Shown: piece by piece, positions 5,997-10,001 of the stretch | Layout: every line of letters starts with the position of its first letter | How positions within the stretch are numbered: position 1 is the stretch's first letter | Assembly: GCA_017529085.1 (NCBI GenBank) | Contig: JAFXOC010000226.1 | Location: 1 to 10,001 of the forward strand | Reading direction: 5' to 3' | Length of the DNA stretch: 10,001 nucleotides | Source of the DNA: Selenomonadaceae bacterium | GTDB taxonomy: Bacteria; Bacillota; Negativicutes; Selenomonadales; Selenomonadaceae | Notes under the pieces: model-generated | What the model was told of the DNA's origin: nothing | Seen by the model: the letters and a program-made list of their open reading frames with translations, nothing else | Databases searched by the model: none | Program-made: the position numbers and the translations under genes

Positions 5997-6314
5997 TCAA
6001 AATAAACGTAATCGAACCATATCCCAAGTAATCAGCAAGAGCCTTCGGCACGTATATACCCCCCCCTTTGCCATATCCCATATTGTTAAGGCATTGTTGC
6101 GAAGAAATTTTTTCAAATACATAAGTTCAGTTTCGGGAAATCCATAGGCGTGAGTACAGCAGTTTGCAGGCAATATAAAGCGCGCGTAGGAATCCATATC
6201 GTTTTCTTTTTCAATTCTTATTTCAATATGTTCTTGACCGTTTGAATCGGTATATAAATCCATAATGTTTATAAGAGCGTTTCCATCGCTACGGTATAGT
6301 TTGCAATACTGCAT
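5997..6314 (-). CDS. Hypothetical protein with a G8 tract near its 3' end
   Basis: An unrecognised protein of 105 residues as read. The start at 6314 has a good AGGAGA site upstream on this strand. The body contains an acidic, strand-rich half (residues about 15-50, with QEHIEIRIEKEND) and a helix-like ELMYLKKFLRNNALTIWDMAKGG segment. Eight consecutive G (C8 at 6059-6066 on the plus strand) fall within the AKGG codons. After the tract, the frame as given yields a basic 20-residue tail. With seven G the protein would stop after 11 further residues (6032); with nine it would extend to 5968 with a hydrophobic tail. The true C terminus is therefore uncertain: either a variable tract or a sequencing artefact. 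A possible promoter is TTGACA at 6405-6400 with a weak TAAAGC 17 bases on. It stands alone between the DUF3990 cassette and the first peptide module. Confidence 0.6.
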   Translation of the reverse strand: MQYCKLYRSDGNALINIMDLYTDSNGQEHIEIRIEKENDMDSYARFILPANCCTHAYGFPETELMYLKKFLRNNALTIWDMAKGGVYTCRRLLLITWDMVRLRLF

Positions 6315-6455
6315 TTTTAGTTCTCCTATATCGTTACTCTATAGAGAATCTCTAAAATCGCTTGATTTCTTTGATAGCTTTACGCTCTCATGAGGGAGCT
6401 GTCAAAAATAAGTTTTCGGAGACGCTCTATAGTTAATTTATCTACAAAGAAAATG

Positions 6456-6486
6456 CCCCTGCGGTGATTACATATCACCATAGGGG
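6456..6486 (-). terminator. Minus-strand hairpin upstream of peptide module 1 (possible antisense RNA end)
   Basis: A stem of 6456-6460 with 6482-6486 and 6463-6468 with 6474-6479, interrupted by a small internal loop, with a 5-base loop at the tip. On the minus strand it is followed by CATTTTCTTTG. No minus-strand gene lies upstream within this unit, so the transcript it ends would be antisense to the peptide mRNA. The equivalent position in copy 2 has a clear T7 tract. The rest of 6315-6556 shows no gene I can support. Confidence 0.45.
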
Positions 6487-6556
6487 ACACCACAAAATTC
6501 GTACAAAACATTTATGCGGCTATATTTTTTGTGTTATGAAAAACCGTTGAAAAAAC

Positions 6557-6585
6557 TTGAAAACTCACTAACAAAATGGTATATT
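6557..6585 (+). promoter_or_regulatory. Promoter of peptide module 1
   Basis: TTGAAA (6557-6562), a 17-base spacer and TATATT (6580-6585). The predicted transcript starts near 6592, right at the conserved GAGCTGTCG leader. The same arrangement occurs at the same position in copy 2. Confidence 0.8.
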
Positions 6586-6593
6586 AATACCAT

Positions 6594-6826
6594 GAGCTGT
6601 CGATGTGTTCGCGACCTCTCTTGAAAGGAGGGGCAGCCCATGACGAACTACGAGCTTGCAATGCTTACGCTTGCAATTCTTGATGTTTTGATTGGCGCTC
6701 ATTCCTTACTGAAGTAACGCCAATTAAACCGTTACTGTTAGAGAAGGGAGTGAAATAGTGTAAAGTCCGTCCCTTCCAATATCGAAAGATTACAGAGGGC
6801 GCGACGGCACGAAACGTCGACAGCTC
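6594..6826 (+). promoter_or_regulatory. Long-range 5'-3' RNA pairing around peptide 1
   Basis: The leader segment 6594-6606 can pair at all 13 positions with 6814-6826 (one G-U), and 6610-6619 pairs at 9 of 10 positions with 6794-6803; the order of segments is antiparallel, so both helices can form together. The same leader can instead fold locally: GCTG 6596-6599 with CAGC 6634-6637, and CCTC 6615-6618 with GAGG 6628-6631, which is the ribosome binding site. A further stem is 6743-6749 with 6770-6776. The choice between folds could switch translation, as known for hok-type mRNAs. Confidence 0.65.
6640..6717 (+). CDS. 25-residue hydrophobic peptide, candidate type I toxin (copy 1)
   Basis: The peptide MTNYELAMLTLAILDVLIGA followed by HSLLK is a single predicted membrane helix with a short polar N terminus and a terminal Lys. 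AAAGGAGG (6624-6631) is 8 bases from the ATG, a very strong site for such a tiny frame. The M-T-x-Y-E start followed by a hydrophobic helix resembles Gram-positive type I toxins and 'putative holin-like toxin' peptides (TxpA/BsrG-like), though it is shorter. Such peptides insert in the membrane and depolarise it when translated. Copy 2 differs at three residues only (T10L, A20V, H21A). A stem formed by 6691-6697 and 6718-6724 encloses the stop codon. The toxin role is inferred from size, hydrophobicity, structured RNA and duplication; a small regulatory membrane peptide is the alternative. Confidence 0.7.
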   Translation: MTNYELAMLTLAILDVLIGAHSLLK

Positions 6827-6947
6827 TCTATTTGGCTTTATTCTATCACTTATTTTTGAAAAAATCAAATGGTATTTGTGAACTCTCGCAACAACTCTCG
6901 TTTACATACAAAATTACTACCCAAAAGAAAGGAAGGTGACTATATAA

Positions 6948-8261
6948 TTGCATACAAACTTATTATTATCCGTAATCGTCGCGCTTATAATGCTTTCGGA
7001 TGCGTATTTGCGCTATCTTGCGTTTAAGGAAACCATGACGAATGAGGAAAAACGCGCCCTTTGGCGACGGCTTTTTCTCTGGAGTCTTTCCGCTTTGCTT
7101 GTTTACTCATTTTTGCTTAACGACATAACGGCTTATAAACCCATTTTAATGCTTGGGTGGATTCCGTATTTGCTGCTTTTTATGTATACCGTAAGGCGCG
7201 ATATTTGGCAACATTTATTTATATTCGGAATGTCCGCGCTGTGGAGTTTTTCGCAACATAATTGGAGCAGCATTATCGTCCTTTCGTTTCTTAAAATTTC
7301 AGACGTTGATTTTCTGCTTACAATTCACGCATCCCTATATCTTTTGTGGTTCGTTCTGTTCATGCCGATAGAACGACGTTGCTTTTCCAAACTGCTCTTA
7401 TCCGCAAAATTTTTCAGCGATGAACCTTGGTGGCGTTTTCTCGCCCTGCTTCCGCTTATAGCGTTGTTTGGTCCCTTGTTTTTAATGGCGGACGGCGAAC
7501 TTATCCACACCCACGAAGAGAGAGTTTCCCGAATATTTTTGCCGCTCATCTTTTTTTTCTTCTATTATATAGCAGCGTCGATTGCCGACCATACCTATAA
7601 ACGACTTTCCCTTGAGCAGGAGAGCAATCTTTTAAAGGCGCAGCTTGCCTGTTTGGCGGATAGGCAAAAACTCGCCGAAGAAAATCAAAAAGCTCTCGCC
7701 GTAATTCGCCACGACATGAAGCACGATTACCGCATGATTCATTCAATGCTCTTGTCGAACAACATTCAAGAAGCCGCGGAATACATAAGAACCAGAGAGG
7801 GACAAATAGAAAACGCAGCCGTTGTCTCATATTCAACCTCGCCTCTCATAAACGCCGCCTTAACCATATATTTTCGTCGAGCCGAAAATCTAGGCGTGAA
7901 ACTCAGCCATAAAATAAACTTGCCGCAAGACCTTAAAACCTCCGAAGAAGACCTGGCGATTTTGTTTTCCAACCTTCTTGAAAACGCCGTAAACGCTTCG
8001 TCAAAACAACCCGAAAACAAGCGTGAAATATCCCTTTTAATCAACCGCAAAAATCGTAAAATTGTAATCGAACTGACAAACCTCTGTGACGCGACGGTTA
8101 CATTCGACCAAAACGGTCTGCCCCTTCCCTCAAAAACCGACTCCGAAACTCACGGCATAGGAATGTTATCCGTTCAATCTTTCATCAGAAAATACAACGC
8201 CTACGCCGATTTTTCACAGCAAAACGGCGTTGTAAAAGCTTATGTTTACTGGGAAGAATAG
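6948..8261 (+). CDS. HPK10-type sensor histidine kinase (AgrC/LytS-like, GHKL ATPase)
   Basis: A 437-residue polytopic membrane kinase. The only usable start is TTG at 6948, after GGAAGG (6931-6936); an in-frame stop lies directly before it, and the next in-frame ATG would remove most of the first helix. Residues 1-215 form about six to seven hydrophobic segments. A coiled linker (about 218-250) leads to phosphoacceptor H255 in the IRHDMKHDY motif typical of HPK10 kinases. The GHKL ATPase domain follows, with an N box (NLLENAVNA at 342-350) and a G box (HGIGMLSV at 402-409). Partners of such kinases are LytTR regulators; the only one in view is encoded at 2710-1982. No adjacent gene encodes a peptide pheromone or AgrB-like processing protein, so the signal is unknown. 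It is flanked by peptide module 1 and vapBC, an uncommon site for a sensor kinase. No convincing dedicated promoter is visible in 6830-6940. Confidence 0.9.
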   Translation: MHTNLLLSVIVALIMLSDAYLRYLAFKETMTNEEKRALWRRLFLWSLSALLVYSFLLNDITAYKPILMLGWIPYLLLFMYTVRRDIWQHLFIFGMSALWSFSQHNWSSIIVLSFLKISDVDFLLTIHASLYLLWFVLFMPIERRCFSKLLLSAKFFSDEPWWRFLALLPLIALFGPLFLMADGELIHTHEERVSRIFLPLIFFFFYYIAASIADHTYKRLSLEQESNLLKAQLACLADRQKLAEENQKALAVIRHDMKHDYRMIHSMLLSNNIQEAAEYIRTREGQIENAAVVSYSTSPLINAALTIYFRRAENLGVKLSHKINLPQDLKTSEEDLAILFSNLLENAVNASSKQPENKREISLLINRKNRKIVIELTNLCDATVTFDQNGLPLPSKTDSETHGIGMLSVQSFIRKYNAYADFSQQNGVVKAYVYWEE

Positions 8262-8272
8262 GTTTTTGCAAC

Positions 8273-8302
8273 AAAAAAGCCGCATGAAATGCTCATGCGG
8301 CT
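8273..8302 (-). terminator. Intrinsic terminator of vapBC, shared with the kinase gene
   Basis: A perfect 10-bp stem (8278-8287 with 8293-8302) with a 5-base loop. On the minus strand it is followed by TTTTTT, so it terminates the vapBC transcript ending at 8313. On the plus strand no T run follows, so it is at best a weak stop for the kinase mRNA. Confidence 0.85.
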
Positions 8303-8312
8303 ATCAACAAAT

Positions 8313-8723
8313 TCATGAAACCCAATTCTCAACGCTTAACCCGTCAACTCTGCAAAATTCGCGCATATTATTTGTAACGAGCGTATACCCCAAACTTTTC
8401 GCATGAGCGGCGATAAACAAATCATTTGGACCGATAGGCGTACCTTGTCTCTGTAAACTCGCTCGTATATCGCCATATTCGATGGACGCATTTTTATCAA
8501 ATGGCAATACTGTAATGGATTCCAAAAATTTCTCGACTGCCAACCTGTTTTTAGCGGGATTTCCGCTCTTTTTTATTCCAAACTCCAATTCTGCCAAAGT
8601 AATAACAGATATACAAACCGAACTTGCTTTGCGCGTAGCCATAATTTTTAACAAGGAGGGATGAAATTCTTTTATAAGATAAATGCAGATGTTAGTGTCT
8701 AGCATATATTTAAGGTCATTCAT
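8313..8723 (-). CDS. vapC: VapC-type PIN-domain ribonuclease toxin
   Basis: A 136-residue PIN-domain endoribonuclease, the toxin of a type II VapBC module; relatives cleave tRNA or rRNA. Acidic active-site residues are in place: D9 (MLDTN), E45 (TLAELEFG), D101 (GPNDLFIAAHA), and the LVTNNMREF motif (115-123), which ends with the usual T-N-N-x-x-E/D-F pattern. The length is standard for the family. It begins 11 bases after the antitoxin stop and is co-transcribed with it. A 51-bp fragment of a near-identical vapBC junction lies at 5756-5806, showing that this module was once duplicated in the neighbourhood. Confidence 0.95.
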   Translation of the reverse strand: MNDLKYMLDTNICIYLIKEFHPSLLKIMATRKASSVCISVITLAELEFGIKKSGNPAKNRLAVEKFLESITVLPFDKNASIEYGDIRASLQRQGTPIGPNDLFIAAHAKSLGYTLVTNNMREFCRVDGLSVENWVS

Positions 8724-8734
8724 AACATCAACGC

Positions 8735-8935
8735 CTATTCTCGTCCGTTTTCCATAAAATCATCGGTAAACATATCCACACTGTCTATCATGTTCGCCCA
8801 CCGACTGTTTTTTGGCATAAGCAAAACAGTATCGCCTATGCGGCTGATAAGAATTTCTTCATCCGCCAAACGATACTCCGGGGGAATCTCTACAGACTGC
8901 AAACCGGCAACATTTTTTACTTTTGCCTGATACAT
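8735..8935 (-). CDS. vapB: VapB-type AbrB-fold antitoxin
   Basis: A 66-residue antitoxin. The N-terminal half carries an AbrB/SpoVT-like swapped-hairpin DNA-binding domain: AKVKNVAGLQSVEIPPEYRL (4-23), then EEILISRIGDTVLLMPK. The C-terminal tail (W-ANMIDSVDMFTDDFMENGRE) is the acidic, toxin-wrapping part. The start is taken at the ATG at 8935, six bases after GAGGTG (8947-8942 on this strand), rather than the GTG at 8944, which would overlap that site. It should bind its own promoter, most likely the palindrome at 8959-8973, with VapC as co-repressor. Confidence 0.9.
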   Translation of the reverse strand: MYQAKVKNVAGLQSVEIPPEYRLADEEILISRIGDTVLLMPKNSRWANMIDSVDMFTDDFMENGRE

Positions 8936-8958
8936 AAGTAACACCTCGCATTTCCTAA

Positions 8959-8973
8959 ATTTTACAGTAAAAT
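8959..8973. promoter_or_regulatory. Perfect 15-bp palindrome, likely VapB operator
   Basis: ATTTTAC-A-GTAAAAT, seven-base arms around one central base, 24 bases before the vapB start. On the minus strand it includes a TAAAAT that may serve as the -10 box, with no good -35 match. Its position suits the autoregulation known for VapBC modules. Confidence 0.6.
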
Positions 8974-8983
8974 GCCTTGATAT

Positions 8984-9023
8984 AAAAAAATATCCCTATG
9001 ATGACTACACATCACTACAGGGA
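8984..9023 (-). terminator. Minus-strand terminator upstream of peptide module 2 (possible antisense RNA end)
   Basis: A hairpin homologous to 6456-6486 (arms near 8994-8997 with 9019-9022 plus an inner, imperfect stem). On the minus strand it is followed by TATTTTTTT (8992-8984). It lies upstream of vapB, so it cannot end vapBC. The only source for a leftward transcript within this unit is a promoter opposite the peptide gene, which suggests an antisense RNA. Confidence 0.55.
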
Positions 9024-9059
9024 CATTTTCTGCATTATGAAAACTCAATGAAAAATAGT

Positions 9060-9088
9060 TTGAAACTTTACAAGCAAAATGCTATACT
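9060..9088 (+). promoter_or_regulatory. Promoter of peptide module 2
   Basis: TTGAAA (9060-9065), a 17-base spacer and TATACT (9083-9088), aligned with the promoter of copy 1 although the spacer sequence has diverged. Transcription should start close to the conserved GAGCTGTCG leader at 9097. Confidence 0.8.
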
Positions 9089-9096
9089 AAAATCAT

Positions 9097-9328
9097 GAGC
9101 TGTCGACGTGTTCGCGACCTCTCTTGAAAGGAGGGGCAGCCCATGACGAACTACGAGCTTGCAATGCTTCTGCTTGCAATTCTTGATGTTTTGATTGGCG
9201 TTGCTTCCTTGCTGAAGTAACGCCAATCGGTTGTTGCTGTTAGAGAAGGGAGTGAAACAGTACAAAGTCCGTCCCTTCAAATATCTTTGGATAAAAGAGG
9301 GCGCGACGGTACGAAACGTCGATGGCTC
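9097..9328 (+). promoter_or_regulatory. Long-range 5'-3' RNA pairing around peptide 2
   Basis: 9097-9109 can pair with 9316-9328 at all 13 positions (two G-U), and 9113-9122 pairs with 9296-9305 at 9 of 10. Relative to copy 1, changes at 9107 (T to C, opposite G) and 9323-9324 (C to T and A to G, opposite G and T) keep every pair. A stem of 9245-9251 with 9272-9278 is also conserved. A local 3' hairpin (CGACG with CGTCG, inside 9297-9328) competes with the long-range fold. Confidence 0.65.
9143..9220 (+). CDS. 25-residue hydrophobic peptide, candidate type I toxin (copy 2)
   Basis: The peptide MTNYELAMLLLAILDVLIGV followed by ASLLK. It is more hydrophobic than copy 1, since Thr10 is Leu and Ala20-His21 is Val-Ala. 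The AAAGGAGG site is identical in position and sequence. A 9-bp stem (9194-9202 with 9219-9227) spans the stop codon, two pairs longer than in copy 1. Substitutions are concentrated at a few codons while the N-terminal nine residues are unchanged. Same interpretation and caveats as copy 1. Confidence 0.7.
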   Translation: MTNYELAMLLLAILDVLIGVASLLK

Positions 9329-9450
9329 TCTTTATTTAATTTCATTCTACTACTGATTAAAAAAAAAATCAAATAAAAATTTTAGAGAACAATCATTCTT
9401 CAACAAAAACATTTATAAGAAAAACTTATTGACTATCCCCAAAAATCGAA

Positions 9451-9479
9451 TTGATTTGGAAAATTTCTTTCTGTATAAT
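9451..9479 (+). promoter_or_regulatory. Promoter of the aldo/keto reductase gene
   Basis: TTGATT (9451-9456), a 17-base spacer and perfect TATAAT (9474-9479), with transcription expected near 9486 and a leader of about 35 bases. The boxes are identical to those of the TRAP receptor promoter at 819-847. Confidence 0.8.
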
Positions 9480-9520
9480 ACTATGTATAAGCGTTGACAG
9501 GAACGGAAGGAGAAACGAAA

Positions 9521-10001
9521 ATGCAGTATGTAAAATTCGGCAACACGGGTATGGATGTTTCGCGTATTTGCCTCGGTATGATGAGTTTCGGCAAACCCGG
9601 CAAGGAAAACGGCGTGTTCCCGTGGGCGAAAACTTATGAGGACGGTAAGGACATATTTAAAAAGGCTATAGACCTCGGCATCAACTATTTTGACACGGCA
9701 AACGTTTACCAAATGGGAACGAGCGAAGAAATTACAGGACGATTAATTCGCGAGTTTAAGCTTAACCGTGACGAAATAGTCGTAGCAACAAAGGTGAATT
9801 TCGAGATGCGTCCAGGTCGTCCCAACGGCGGCGGCTTGTCGCGCAAGAATATTATGACGGAGATTGACCACAGTTTAAAGCGTCTTGGGCTTGATTATGT
9901 TGACCTCTATCAAATTCATCGGCTTGATCCGAATACGCCTATGGAAGAAACAATGGAAGCGTTGCACGATGTGGTAAAAAGCGGAAAGGCGCGATATATC
10001 G
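9521..10001 (+). CDS. Aldo/keto reductase, 3' end beyond the window
   Basis: The first 160 residues of an NAD(P)H-dependent aldo/keto reductase. GGAAGGAG (9505-9512) precedes the ATG by 8 bases. The TIM-barrel family pattern is clear: LGMMSFGKPG near residues 18-27, GINYFDTANVY (53-63) with catalytic D58 and Y63, the ATKVNF lysine K91, a LKRLGLDYVDLYQIHR block (119-134) with H133, and the start of the V-K-S-G-K-A-R-Y-I strand at 152-160. All four catalytic tetrad residues are present. It looks closest to the YajO-like oxidoreductases, but the substrate cannot be assigned. It begins outside the toxin-antitoxin island, with its own promoter, and is probably ordinary chromosomal sequence. Confidence 0.93.
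   Translation, partial: MQYVKFGNTGMDVSRICLGMMSFGKPGKENGVFPWAKTYEDGKDIFKKAIDLGINYFDTANVYQMGTSEEITGRLIREFKLNRDEIVVATKVNFEMRPGRPNGGGLSRKNIMTEIDHSLKRLGLDYVDLYQIHRLDPNTPMEETMEALHDVVKSGKARYI

Larger units (their letters stand above)
6456..6840. repeat. Copy 1 of a duplicated peptide/RNA module
   Basis: This unit is homologous to 8984-9340. From 6594 to 6717 the two copies match at 117 of 124 positions; the leader before the start codon (6594-6639) differs at a single base, so the non-coding part is at least as conserved as the peptide. Homology continues through the 3' structured region to about 6830, and upstream through the promoter to the hairpin at 6456-6486, where copy 1 carries roughly 40 extra bases (about 6488-6525). 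No flanking target duplication or transposase is visible. Confidence 0.85.
8984..9340. repeat. Copy 2 of the duplicated peptide/RNA module
   Basis: A full second copy of the unit at 6456-6840, in the same orientation 2503 bases further on, with the same order of parts: hairpin, promoter, leader, peptide gene, internal stems and 3' pairing segment. Substitutions between the copies preserve the predicted long-range pairs. The copies bracket the kinase gene and vapBC. The stretch 9341-9450 after it is AT-rich and shows nothing I can support. Confidence 0.85.

Noticed and set aside
6594..6826. Reading the peptide unit as a miniature transposon bounded by imperfect inverted repeats
   Set aside because: Homology between copies extends past the inverted ends to the promoters and hairpins, and no target duplication is visible; RNA pairing explains the repeats better. 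It is not fully excluded.
6665..6868. 67-codon minus-strand frame opposite peptide module 1, with a similar frame at 9068-9280
   Set aside because: The two frames share residues only because the underlying RNA unit is duplicated; they start without a ribosome binding site and diverge in frame elsewhere.
7325..8050. Three minus-strand open frames of 74-96 codons
   Set aside because: They are antisense to the kinase gene, whose helices, H box, N box and G box establish the coding frame.

Overview
The window comes from an AT-rich bacterium with strong AGGAGG-type ribosome binding sites, TTGANN-N17-TATAAT promoters, a TRAP-type solute-binding protein, HPK10/LytTR two-component proteins and an HD-GYP protein. 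This mix best fits an anaerobic Firmicutes lineage, and the TRAP receptor plus Arg/Pro-rich exported protein suggest a Negativicutes-like (Selenomonadales-type) genome. The taxonomic guess is inference. There are no rRNA or tRNA genes, no CRISPR array and no transposase.

Layout. Positions 211-741 encode a small exported protein with a Cys/Gly-rich segment and an Arg-Pro-Asp tail, ending at a branched terminator. Positions 894-1862 encode a DctP-like TRAP receptor with no membrane subunits nearby. On the minus strand, an HD-GYP sensor (4696-2807) with an unusual C-terminal pseudo-receiver precedes a LytTR response regulator (2710-1982); a GC-rich multi-hairpin repeat lies between them. Positions 4741-5867 form a roughly 1.1 kb cassette: two overlapping genes (a DUF3990 ADP-ribosyltransferase-like protein and an unrecognised 107-residue protein) bounded by 63-bp direct repeats, with a vapBC fragment fused to the right-hand repeat. 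A small minus-strand gene with a G8 tract follows (6314-5997).

The right third holds two homologous copies (about 6456-6840 and 8984-9340) of a compact unit. Each has a minus-strand terminator hairpin, a near-consensus promoter, and a highly conserved leader. Each also has a 25-residue single-helix hydrophobic peptide and a 3' segment able to pair over 13 + 10 positions with the 5' leader. They look like type I toxin-antitoxin modules. Between them lie an HPK10 (AgrC-like) histidine kinase (6948-8261) and a complete vapBC module (8935-8313). The window ends inside an aldo/keto reductase gene (9521 onward).

How the parts fit: the kinase at 6948 and the LytTR regulator at 2710 belong to families that normally pair, but they are 4.2 kb apart with addiction-type modules between. 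I read 4.7-9.35 kb as an accessory island built by accumulation and recombination of toxin-antitoxin-like units. The best candidates for undescribed biology are the duplicated peptide/RNA unit with long-range 5'-3' pairing and the DUF3990 plus 107-residue gene pair inside direct repeats.
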